A stretch of DNA of 64,000 nt from an uncultured Ruminococcus sp. GTDB lineage: Bacteria > Bacillota > Clostridia > Oscillospirales > Acutalibacteraceae. Shown here piece after piece: positions 45,208 through 52,677 of the stretch. The notes under the pieces are model-generated. The model was not told where the DNA came from, did no database searches, and was given only the letters and a program-made list of their open reading frames with translations. The number at the start of each line of letters is the position of its first letter. Position 1 is the stretch's first letter. The translations under genes and the position numbers were made by a program. The DNA lies in NCBI GenBank assembly GCA_902762615.1, contig CACWOX010000002.1:28163-92162 (forward strand), in the 5' to 3' direction.

Positions 45208-46332
45208 ATGTTCTTCCGAAACGAAATCCGCAAGGTGCTGCGTTTCCCTCTGTTCTGGGTGATGATTGCGTGCTGCGCGGGTCTGAATCTCTTTGTGATT
45301 ACCGATGGCATGAGCTATGAGCGGATTGGCATTCAGGCGGTCAATGAATACGTCCGCACAGGGAATGTGCCGTCCTACGACGAGTACAACGTATGCGTGA
45401 ATTACGATGAGGTGAAAGAGAGCGCCTACGATCAGTATTACAAGGACTTCGACATCATGGCATTCAAGGCGGATATCGAAAAAATGTTCGTCACGCCTCA
45501 CAGCGCCGTCGCGCAGAAGATTATCGACCGCAATTATCAAAAGGCAGAAGCGAGAGTGGACGAAATCCGACAGGACGGCGAGGCATACGATTGCTATTAC
45601 CCCGGCGTGACCTTTTCGCTTCACGAAATGCTGTATGACAATCTGTTCCTGCTCATGCTGTTTGAACTGGCGTTGATTGCCTGCTTCATGACCGCCTATC
45701 TGATGAAGTACGAGGAATTTTACGATACACACCAGAATGTCTACGCCACCAAAATCGGGCGCTCCATCGTTTTCAGCAAGGCGGCGGCTTCGGCTGTGGC
45801 TTCGGCGCTGGCGGCGTTCATTGTCATCACGGTGTCGGTGATCTGCTTCCTGATCGTACTGCCGCAGTCATGGAACTTCCTGCAAAGCAGTGTGTCGGCG
45901 GCAATGGCTACGGAGCGGCGGGGTATGGTGCAGTATCCCTTCATCACATGGGAGAGAATGAGTCAACTGCGCTATCTGCTTCGCGTTTGTGCGGTAACGG
46001 TTGGGTATACGGTGACGGCTTCTTTGGTGACGTTTGTGCTGTCTTTTATCTCCAAAAACGCCTATATCAATGCCGTGCTGACAGCCATGCTGTATTTTGC
46101 CCTTTATGTGGCGGCGGCAGTGTTGCCGGGCAGCAATCCGTTTGGCTTCGTATTGCAATTCACACCCACGTGGGGTATGCTGAATGTGCCGAACTGGTTT
46201 ATGGAGTATGTGCTCAATCCCTATATGTCCTATCCGGGTTATGAAACATGGGTTTGTCTCGGCTGGCAGATATTGGCGGCAGCGGCAACGCTTCCGCTGT
46301 GGCGGTATTTTAGGAGAAAGGGTATCAATTGA
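45208..46332 (+). CDS. ABC-2-type transporter permease 3
   Basis: A 374-aa membrane protein with an N-terminal TM (about 12-32), an extracytoplasmic domain to about residue 135, and then about six TM segments. It shows NEIRKVLRFPLFWV at the N-terminus and a DTHQNVYATKIGRSIVFSK stretch like the QQFASKIGKAILFRQ segment of permease 2. So all three permeases appear to be related, but this one is more diverged. The ATG at 45208 follows GAGGTG 11 nt upstream. A bidirectional terminator follows 60 bp after the stop. Confidence 0.82.
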   Translation: MFFRNEIRKVLRFPLFWVMIACCAGLNLFVITDGMSYERIGIQAVNEYVRTGNVPSYDEYNVCVNYDEVKESAYDQYYKDFDIMAFKADIEKMFVTPHSAVAQKIIDRNYQKAEARVDEIRQDGEAYDCYYPGVTFSLHEMLYDNLFLLMLFELALIACFMTAYLMKYEEFYDTHQNVYATKIGRSIVFSKAAASAVASALAAFIVITVSVICFLIVLPQSWNFLQSSVSAAMATERRGMVQYPFITWERMSQLRYLLRVCAVTVGYTVTASLVTFVLSFISKNAYINAVLTAMLYFALYVAAAVLPGSNPFGFVLQFTPTWGMLNVPNWFMEYVLNPYMSYPGYETWVCLGWQILAAAATLPLWRYFRRKGIN

Positions 46333-46385
46333 TTTATAGAGCGAAGCTCTGTTTGGGATACTCGTCCTTTATTTGAAACTAACTG

Positions 46386-46438
46386 AAAAAAAGAGTGTGC
46401 CAATGATCACCGCGATCACCGACACACTCTTATTATTT
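46386..46438. terminator. Bidirectional terminator between convergent operons
   Basis: AAGAGTGTG (46391-46399) pairs with CACACTCTT (46423-46431). An A run precedes it (T run on the minus strand) and TATTATTTTT follows it on the plus strand. An inner GATC pair may extend the structure. Confidence 0.8.
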
Positions 46439-46462
46439 TTGAAATTACAATTGAATAAAACG

Positions 46463-47053
46463 TCAGACAGACTTGATTTTTGCCTTTGTACCGACCTGAA
46501 TCAGTCGGACAATAACCGGACTGAGCACCACATTGACCAGAAGCTCGAAAAGAAAATTGAAGCCCACAAGACCCACTATCATAAAGACGAACACATTCGT
46601 ACCCGCAGCCCATGTCTTAATCGTATCCATAAAGAACACGACCGAGCCAAGCAGGAACAAACCTGTGTTGACAACGGGACAAACAATTGCCGAAGCGATT
46701 ACCGCAAATGTGATATTCTTTCCTTCGATTGCCTTGTAAACTGCACCCGCCGCAAGTCCTGCCAACGTACCTTTGAGAAGCACAACCAGAATGGTACCCA
46801 CAAAATTGATTGTCAGAAAAGCTGCCGCATCGCCGGATATCAGCACTGCAAGACCAAACACAAAACCGAGCCATGCGCCTGCGGTTCTGCCGTATAGCGC
46901 TGCGCCGATTACGATTGGCACGAGTACCAGCGAAATAGAAAACGGGCCGAACTTGATGAAGCTGCCCAGATACTGAAGCACGACAACGATTGCCGTGAAC
47001 AGCGCAACACCGACAAGTTTGACGGTATTGACTCTTTTTGAACTGTTGTTCAT
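46463..47053 (-). CDS. ECF-transporter S component, probably for pantothenate
   Basis: A 196-aa substrate-binding membrane subunit of an energy-coupling-factor vitamin importer. Six TM segments are visible; the first contains VALFTAIVVVLQYLGSFI, followed by FSISLVLVPIVIGAALYGRTAGAWLGFVFG, the typical S-component signature with the AxxxG contact region near helix 1 and 3. Energy comes from an EcfAAT module encoded elsewhere. The next upstream gene is the type III pantothenate kinase, so pantothenate is the best substrate guess (inference). GGAGG precedes ATG 47053; an inverted repeat lies just upstream at 47079-47108. Confidence 0.87.
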   Translation of the reverse strand: MNNSSKRVNTVKLVGVALFTAIVVVLQYLGSFIKFGPFSISLVLVPIVIGAALYGRTAGAWLGFVFGLAVLISGDAAAFLTINFVGTILVVLLKGTLAGLAAGAVYKAIEGKNITFAVIASAIVCPVVNTGLFLLGSVVFFMDTIKTWAAGTNVFVFMIVGLVGFNFLFELLVNVVLSPVIVRLIQVGTKAKIKSV

Positions 47054-47078
47054 AAAAAATACCTCCTGCTGCCGTTCC

Positions 47079-47108
47079 GCGATAACGCATGATAAAGCAT
47101 GTTATCGC
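47079..47108. promoter_or_regulatory. Inverted and direct repeat upstream of the S-component gene
   Basis: GCGATAA-cg-CATG (47079-47091) pairs with CATG-TTATCGC (47098-47108). A 9-nt direct repeat cgcatgata overlaps it at 47087-47095 and 47107-47115. It could be a regulator site or a leader hairpin. Confidence 0.45.
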
Positions 47109-47182
47109 ATGATACAGCGCAATAATAATATATATTGAAAGCGTTGCCGCCTACAATATCAAAACAAATGATTTCTTATGCC

Positions 47183-47977
47183 CTATGCTTTATTAACTTT
47201 TTGATCTTTTGTTCGTGCATTCTTTTTGTAAAGAAGCCGCAAGCCCTCCAACACCAGATTTTCGTCAATTATAAATTCTCTCTTGCAGTTGCGGACAATA
47301 TCAGACGAAAATCCCCCGGTGGCAATCGCTGTGACGGACATTCCAAGCTCTTCCTCAATTCTGTCGAGCATACCGTCCAGCAGCGATGCCGCGCCCAGAA
47401 TGATTCCGGAGCGCATAGAGTCAATGGTGTTGCGCCCTATCACCTGCTTCGGCTTTTCATAGCTTATCTGAGGGAGCAGCGCCGCATTGTTGACCAAAGC
47501 CATCAGAGAAGTGCGGATTCCCGGGTAAATAATGCCTCCGATCATCTTGCCGTCCTTGTCGAGCACAAATATTGTGCTGGCAGTGCCGAGATCACACACG
47601 GCGTTCGGCAAGGGGTATTTATTGAGTGCGGCAACAGATGCACAAAGCAAATCCGCGCCAAGCTCTGCGGGGTCATTAATGGCAATATTGAGTCCGGTTT
47701 TTATTCCGGGACCGACAACAAGAGGTTCGATACCGACCACCTTAGCAACCGCGCTGCATATGGCATTCGTTACAGCAGGAGCAACTGATGATACAATGGC
47801 TCCGTCGATCAGGCTGACGTCACACTTATAGAGTGCGAATATTCCCATGAGCTCCACAGCATACTGATCACCTGTGCGGTCAGCATCAGTGGCTGTCCTT
47901 GCAGTAAAATACAAGGATTCGCCGTCATAAACGCCGATGGTAATATTAGTGTTTCCAACATCTACCGTTAAAAGCAT
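47183..47977 (-). CDS. coaX: Type III pantothenate kinase
   Basis: Phosphorylates pantothenate in the first step of CoA synthesis. At 264 aa it has the ASKHA-fold phosphate loop LTVDVGNTNITIG near residues 3-15, the substrate-site GADLLCAS near 108-115 and DLGTASTIFVLD near 129-140. The ATG at 47977 has AAGGAAG 8 nt upstream. A 29-codon longer frame is open but would start inside the promoter (48036-48064). The neighbouring S component gene may import its substrate. Confidence 0.95.
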   Translation of the reverse strand: MLLTVDVGNTNITIGVYDGESLYFTARTATDADRTGDQYAVELMGIFALYKCDVSLIDGAIVSSVAPAVTNAICSAVAKVVGIEPLVVGPGIKTGLNIAINDPAELGADLLCASVAALNKYPLPNAVCDLGTASTIFVLDKDGKMIGGIIYPGIRTSLMALVNNAALLPQISYEKPKQVIGRNTIDSMRSGIILGAASLLDGMLDRIEEELGMSVTAIATGGFSSDIVRNCKREFIIDENLVLEGLRLLYKKNARTKDQKVNKA

Positions 47978-48035
47978 ATGCACAACTTCCTTTGAGCCAA
48001 AAGCTGAGAGCGATTGACAAAAACTTAACAATATT

Positions 48036-48064
48036 ATTTTACACAGTATATCGTTATATGTCAA
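48036..48064 (-). promoter_or_regulatory. Sigma-A promoter for coaX
   Basis: On the minus strand, a perfect TTGACA (48059-48064), a 17-nt spacer and TAAAAT (48036-48041). Confidence 0.75.
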
Positions 48065-48091
48065 TATAAAAATCCAAGAAAAAAATATATA

Positions 48092-48763
48092 TCACAAATG
48101 ATTCTGATGAAAATAATCATCCAGCAATATTCTCGCAACATTGCTTGTATCATAAGCTATATACTCAGCCCCTGCATTCATCAATTCCATTCGTGTTCCA
48201 AATCCATATGTAACGCCTATCGAATGAACCCCAACCTTGGCGGCTCCGATCATATCATAAGACCTGTCCCCCACCATATAAGCAGCGTTCTTATCTGTAA
48301 AGCTGCTTTGCTTTAAGCATTCGCTTATCAATTCAACCTTGTCACTCATGCTTCCGTCTAAATTGGCGCCGCAGACAACGTCAAAATACTTCTCAATGCC
48401 GGAAAAATCGAGGATTTTCTGAGCCATGACATAAGGTTTTGAAGTGGCAAGACATATTGTAAAGCCGCTTTGCTTTAAAGACTTCAGCATCTCTTCTACG
48501 CCATTGTACATCTTGATCATATAAATACCTTCGCTGCTGTAAAGCTCACGGTATATTCTGACAGCTTCCAGTATGGCGTCGCCTTCAAGACCGTAGAATT
48601 TGCTGTAGCTGTCATAAAGAGACGGACCGATTACCTTGTCAAGCTCGCTGTCGTCCTCCACAATTATTCCAAAGTGCTCAAGTCCCCGCCGGTAACACTT
48701 CTTGATTCCCTCGGAAGAATCAAACAGCGTTCCGTCGAGATCAAACATCACGCAGCCATTCAT
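48092..48763 (-). CDS. HAD-superfamily phosphatase (Gph/PpaX-like)
   Basis: A 223-aa HAD subfamily IA hydrolase. Motif I FDLDGTLFDSS (Asp nucleophile near residue 8), motif II LATSKP near 105, and motif III/IV MVGDRSYDMIGAAKVGVHSIGV near 163-184 with the conserved Lys at DKVELI are all present. The four-helix cap lies between residues 15 and 85. Such enzymes act on phosphoglycolate, pyrophosphate or sugar phosphates; the substrate is not fixed. It sits 3 bp after the hotdog thioesterase gene on the minus strand. Confidence 0.9.
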   Translation of the reverse strand: MNGCVMFDLDGTLFDSSEGIKKCYRRGLEHFGIIVEDDSELDKVIGPSLYDSYSKFYGLEGDAILEAVRIYRELYSSEGIYMIKMYNGVEEMLKSLKQSGFTICLATSKPYVMAQKILDFSGIEKYFDVVCGANLDGSMSDKVELISECLKQSSFTDKNAAYMVGDRSYDMIGAAKVGVHSIGVTYGFGTRMELMNAGAEYIAYDTSNVARILLDDYFHQNHL

Positions 48764-48766
48764 TAT

Positions 48767-49159
48767 TTACTGCACACCTCCGCGGCGCTTTGCCTTCTGA
48801 TTGAATTTTTCAAGAGGTACGGCAACTCTCTGGTGCATTGCCTCACCTATAACGCCTCTGTCGTCACTTGCTGTTATTTCAAAATAGAACTGCCCTTCCG
48901 ACTGCTCTAAAAGTGTCGCGGTCGCTGTGACTTTCTTACCGCAGACTGTCGGTGCAACGTGGGTAGTATTCAGCATAACGCCTACAGTGGTAAAACCTTC
49001 GGGAATGTGACGATCGGCAAGCTGCTTTGCCGCCCGTTCCATGAGAGAGACCATCATTCCGGTAGCGTATGTTTCAGTATCTCCGCAGTCCATGTTTTTT
49101 GACAGCATTTCCTCTGTCACAACGCATGAAACCGAAGTTGTTTCGAGTTCAATATCCAA
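48767..49159 (-). CDS. Hotdog-fold thioesterase (FlK-like)
   Basis: A 130-aa hotdog protein like fluoroacetyl-CoA thioesterase. MERAAKQLADRHIPEGFTTVGVMLNTTHVAPT (about 40-71) carries the Glu and the Thr/His region of the FlK family. TATLLEQSEGQFYFEITASDDRGVIGEAMHQRVAVP follows. It probably hydrolyses a small acyl-CoA. The gene lies between ribF and the HAD gene with 4-bp and 3-bp gaps, so it belongs to the same transcript. Confidence 0.85.
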   Translation of the reverse strand: MDIELETTSVSCVVTEEMLSKNMDCGDTETYATGMMVSLMERAAKQLADRHIPEGFTTVGVMLNTTHVAPTVCGKKVTATATLLEQSEGQFYFEITASDDRGVIGEAMHQRVAVPLEKFNQKAKRRGGVQ

Positions 49160-49163
49160 ATTG

Positions 49164-50090
49164 TCACCTCTTACCCAAGTAGTTTGCTGTTAAGCTAACC
49201 GAATTTACACCGTCGTTATGTATAGCTTCCTTTAAATCTTCGATAGAAGAAAACTTACATTCCTTCCGCATATAGCTGACAAGGCTTACCCGAATAAATC
49301 TGTCGTAAAGATCTCCGTCATAGCCAATAATCCATGTCTCACTTAACGGAAGATCCGAACCGACTGTCGGCTTAATGCCGATATTTGTCACCGACGGATA
49401 CCGCCTCCCGTCCACCTCCGTCACCGAAGCGTACACGCCATAGGCGGGAATGAGAAAATTCTCGGGAAAATACTGGTTGATTGTCGGCGTGCCGAGCTGT
49501 CTGCCAAGCTGCCGACCGTTCACTACCTTCAAACGATAGCTGAACAGCCGCCCGAGCATTTTCGCGGCAGCTTGGGCGTCGCCTTCACTCAATGCAGCCC
49601 TGATTCGGGATGATGAGATTATTTCTCCGTTATACATCACCGACGGCACAATAATACATTCTATTCCCTGTCCGAAGCAAAGCTCTTTGAGCCTTCCACT
49701 GTCGCCTGCGGCATATTTGCCAAAGCGGTAATTCTCGCCGCAGATAAGCAGACGCGCATCGAGCTTGTCTACAAGGATTTGTCTGAAAAAGTCATCAGGA
49801 GAATAGTCCTTTACAGAATCAAACGAGGGCAGTATCAGCTCATTGACACCCATATCCGAAAGTATTTCACACTTATCCTCAAATGATGCTATCTGCTCCG
49901 CTCTTCTTTTAAAGCTCGGAACATCGGAAAATGAAAAAACAGCCCTGACAAGCTTATCGGCTTGTCGGATATTAAGGCGGTCAATCACCGTCTTATGCCC
50001 TAAATGTATTCCGTCAAAGCAGCCCAGAGCGATTGCTGTAGCTTTTAATTCGGGTATTTGATTGTAGATATGCATTGTATCATCGCCCAT
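49164..50090 (-). CDS. ribF: Bifunctional riboflavin kinase/FMN adenylyltransferase
   Basis: Makes FMN and FAD from riboflavin. At 308 aa it has the N-terminal adenylyltransferase with ALGCFDGIHLGHK near residues 20-32 and SSSRIRAALSEG near 160, then the C-terminal kinase (about 185-300) with GRQLGRQLGTPTINQ and VTNIGIKPTV. The first ATG at 50090 is only 9 bp from the truB stop; another ATG at 50075 also fits and neither has a strong ribosome-binding site. This truB-ribF order is standard in Firmicutes. Confidence 0.95.
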   Translation of the reverse strand: MGDDTMHIYNQIPELKATAIALGCFDGIHLGHKTVIDRLNIRQADKLVRAVFSFSDVPSFKRRAEQIASFEDKCEILSDMGVNELILPSFDSVKDYSPDDFFRQILVDKLDARLLICGENYRFGKYAAGDSGRLKELCFGQGIECIIVPSVMYNGEIISSSRIRAALSEGDAQAAAKMLGRLFSYRLKVVNGRQLGRQLGTPTINQYFPENFLIPAYGVYASVTEVDGRRYPSVTNIGIKPTVGSDLPLSETWIIGYDGDLYDRFIRVSLVSYMRKECKFSSIEDLKEAIHNDGVNSVSLTANYLGKR

Positions 50091-50099
50091 GTTAAAATA

Positions 50100-51053
50100 T
50101 CAAAATCTCTTCATCACTCTGAGTTCGTCGGTCTTCTTAACGCCAAGTCCCAGAAAGCTATCGTCCGCCCGATTGTAGACACGATAGAGCGAATCCTGCT
50201 CATATCTGTCCGAACTGAGGCGTTCCTGCTGGCGTACTCCGTTTATCACAGGAGGCTGAAGCCGTTCAAGTGCAAGAGTGGCACCGTTGCTGAACCGCAC
50301 TGCCTGATTTTCTGAAATGTACAGCGCCGGATATTCCTCAAAGATGGCGTCGACAGGAATCAGCTTGCTTTCCAGAATGCCCTGATCCTTATACGCCTGT
50401 GCTTCGGCAAGCGTCATGCAGCGGTCAATAGAAATCCCCGAAGCCTCTGTGCGCCGCAGAGATGTGAGTACAGCACCGCAGCCGAGAGCCTTGCCGATAT
50501 CGTCAATAAGGGTGCGGATATAGGTTCCCTTGGAACATGAAGCAGTCAGCACACCTGATGCCGTTTCCCGATCGAAATGATCAAGTGTCAGACGGTAAAT
50601 TGTCACCGGACGCGCCTCACGCTCCACCTCCACGCCCTGCCGTGCAAGGTCGTAGAGCTTTTTGCCGCCTACCGACACTGCCGAGTACATAGGCGGCACC
50701 TGCATAATATCACCGCAAAATTGTTCAACAGTTCCTTTGAGTTCTTCCTCACTGACGCTGACGGTACATTCCGACAGCACATTTCCGGTAATGTCAAGGG
50801 TATCGGTGGTCATTCCCAGCCTGAATCCCGCCACATAGGTTTTGTCATGCGACGGAATCAAATCAAGAGCTCGCGTAGCCGACCCCACAAGGATTGGCAG
50901 CACGCCCGTCGCCATCGGGTCGAGCGTACCGGAATGCCCCACTTTTTTGGTGCGGAGCATTCCTCTTACCACCGCGCATACGTCAAACGAGGTAAAACCG
51001 GAAGGCTTATCAAGCAGCAATATCCCGTTTATGGCACTATTTTGCCAGCCCAT
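50100..51053 (-). CDS. truB: tRNA pseudouridine-55 synthase
   Basis: Makes pseudouridine 55 in the T-loop of tRNA. At 317 aa it has LLLDKPSGFTSFDV near residues 12-25 and the catalytic Asp45 in VGHSGTLDPMATGVLP. Further conserved are SVGGKKLYDLARQGVEVER near 125-143 and SCSKGTYIRTLIDDIG near 168-183. GGAGGG precedes ATG 51053. Gene order after nrnA/rbfA is typical. An extended C-terminal region (about 230-317) is the usual PUA-like part. Confidence 0.96.
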   Translation of the reverse strand: MGWQNSAINGILLLDKPSGFTSFDVCAVVRGMLRTKKVGHSGTLDPMATGVLPILVGSATRALDLIPSHDKTYVAGFRLGMTTDTLDITGNVLSECTVSVSEEELKGTVEQFCGDIMQVPPMYSAVSVGGKKLYDLARQGVEVEREARPVTIYRLTLDHFDRETASGVLTASCSKGTYIRTLIDDIGKALGCGAVLTSLRRTEASGISIDRCMTLAEAQAYKDQGILESKLIPVDAIFEEYPALYISENQAVRFSNGATLALERLQPPVINGVRQQERLSSDRYEQDSLYRVYNRADDSFLGLGVKKTDELRVMKRF

Positions 51054-51141
51054 TTTTATATTCGCCCTCCATTATTTGTAAAGTCTGAAAACTTCACAGT
51101 AAAGAATTATGTAAAGTTTATGCTCTTTACATATAATTGTG

Positions 51142-52149
51142 CTATTTTAATATCTCGCTCACTGCATCAACAAGCTGCTTTTTGGTTTCTTCATAGCTTT
51201 CACTGAACTTGCAGCCGGCAGCAGCTTTGTGTCCGCCGCCGCCAAATTTACCGCACAGGTCGGATGCATTGACCTTCTCGCTCGAACGGACTGAAATTTT
51301 CCAGCCGTCATTGATCTGTCGCATTGTAATGCCACATTCCACCCCACTGATGCTTCTCGGTATATTGGAAATGCCGTCTAAATCCTCTGGTGAAGCGCCT
51401 GTTTGCTGAATCATCTCAGAGGTGACGGTAACTATCGCGCACTGATTATTGCAGAAGTATTCCAGCGTTGAGAGAGCCTGCTTTTTCAGCTCAAGCTGTG
51501 CCTGACTCACTTCGTCAATCAGCTTGAAATTGATACCGGCGCAGTCCACACCGTACTTCATAAGCTCCACCGCTATGAGATGTGTTCTCGGCTTGACATT
51601 GCTGTACTTGAAGCAGCCGGTATCGGTCGAAATGGCGGCAAAGAGACAGGACGCCATTTCTTTGTCCATCTTCACACCCATTGCGTTGAGAATCAGCCAG
51701 ATCAATTCAGCTGTGGCGGAAGCATCGGTGTCCACCAGCTTAACGGGAGCTTCTATGGAATTTCTGAAATGATGGTCTATGCAGACATCAATTTTTTTCT
51801 CGTATTCATCGGCAATAGAGCCTAAAAGATGTGCTCCGGCGATGTCCACTGTGACAAAATGCTCCGGCTCGAAGGTCTGTTGCTCCATACCTTCATACAT
51901 GAAGGAATACTTCCCGGGAATCTCGTCGGCGCACTTGACCGCAGCCTTTTTGCCGAGAGAACGCATTCCTCTGCAAAGCGCATAGGCACAGCCGAGTGTA
52001 TCGCCGTCGGGTGACCTGTGTGAGAGAATCAGCACATTGTTCATTTTGAGCAGTGCCTTTGCGACCTTAACGATCTGATCGGTGTAATCCTTATCTGCTC
52101 CCCCACAGAGTTCCAATGCCGCTTTGGCTCTTTTTTTGACAGTTGCCAT
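51142..52149 (-). CDS. nrnA: DHH-family oligoribonuclease/pAp phosphatase
   Basis: Degrades short RNAs and hydrolyses pAp. At 335 aa it has SHRSPDGDTLG near residues 43-53, the DHH motif IDHHFRNS near 118-126 with Mn2+ ligands, and the C-terminal DHHA1 domain ending GKFGGGGHKAAAGCK near 305-319. GGAGAG precedes ATG 52149. A hairpin and a promoter-like -10 lie in the 113-bp gap to rbfA. nrnA in this operon is common in Firmicutes. Confidence 0.95.
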   Translation of the reverse strand: MATVKKRAKAALELCGGADKDYTDQIVKVAKALLKMNNVLILSHRSPDGDTLGCAYALCRGMRSLGKKAAVKCADEIPGKYSFMYEGMEQQTFEPEHFVTVDIAGAHLLGSIADEYEKKIDVCIDHHFRNSIEAPVKLVDTDASATAELIWLILNAMGVKMDKEMASCLFAAISTDTGCFKYSNVKPRTHLIAVELMKYGVDCAGINFKLIDEVSQAQLELKKQALSTLEYFCNNQCAIVTVTSEMIQQTGASPEDLDGISNIPRSISGVECGITMRQINDGWKISVRSSEKVNASDLCGKFGGGGHKAAAGCKFSESYEETKKQLVDAVSEILK

Positions 52150-52207
52150 GATTTATTCACTCTCCTGTTGGTTTGTTGATTGGTTGATTAGTTGCTTGGT
52201 TGCTTAC

Positions 52208-52251
52208 ATTATAGCACATTGGACTTTTCAGCACAAGCCAAAAAGTCCAAT
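52208..52251 (-). promoter_or_regulatory. Promoter-like site within a perfect 11-bp inverted repeat before nrnA
   Basis: TATAAT (52208-52213 on the minus strand) with TTGTGC at 17 nt (52231-52236). The 11-bp arms 52218-52228 and 52241-52251 flank the -35 region, with a 12-nt loop. No T tract follows, so it is not a normal terminator. Confidence 0.35.
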
Positions 52252-52262
52252 TGATCAATAAA

Positions 52263-52652
52263 TTATTCGTCCTCGTCAGACCGCTCTTCTCCGGAATCGT
52301 CTTCGTCGTGCCGGATATTGAGTCCTTTGAGTATCTTGTTGATTTCCGCGCTGTAGGCTATGGAATTGTCCGCTACAAAGCGAAGCTCCGGAACCTGACG
52401 CAGTTTAAGAGCTGCGCCAAGCTCATGGCGGATATAGCCCTGCGCTGATTTCAGCCCCTTGACCGATTCGGCGGTCTTCTCTTCCCCCTCTATCGTGCTG
52501 ACATGAACCGTGGCATACGAAAGATCGTTTGTCACGTCCACTCTCAGCACGGTGATCATGCTGCTGATTCTGGGGTCTTTGAGTGTTCTGAATATCGCGG
52601 AAAGCTCGCGCTTGATATCCTCACTTATACGGTTGATTCTATGTCCTGACAT
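52263..52652 (-). CDS. rbfA: Ribosome-binding factor A
   Basis: A 129-aa KH-like factor for maturation of the 30S subunit and 16S 5' end. HRINRISEDIKRELSAIFRTLKDPRISSMITVLRVDVTNDLSYATVHV covers the conserved first half, and IRHELGAALKLRQVPELRFVADNSI near 75-100 the second. A C-terminal acidic tail (EDDSGEERSDEDE) is an extension. It lies 25 bp after infB, as usual. Confidence 0.95.
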   Translation of the reverse strand: MSGHRINRISEDIKRELSAIFRTLKDPRISSMITVLRVDVTNDLSYATVHVSTIEGEEKTAESVKGLKSAQGYIRHELGAALKLRQVPELRFVADNSIAYSAEINKILKGLNIRHDEDDSGEERSDEDE

Positions 52653-52677
52653 GGTTCAATAATCCTCCCTCGTGGAC

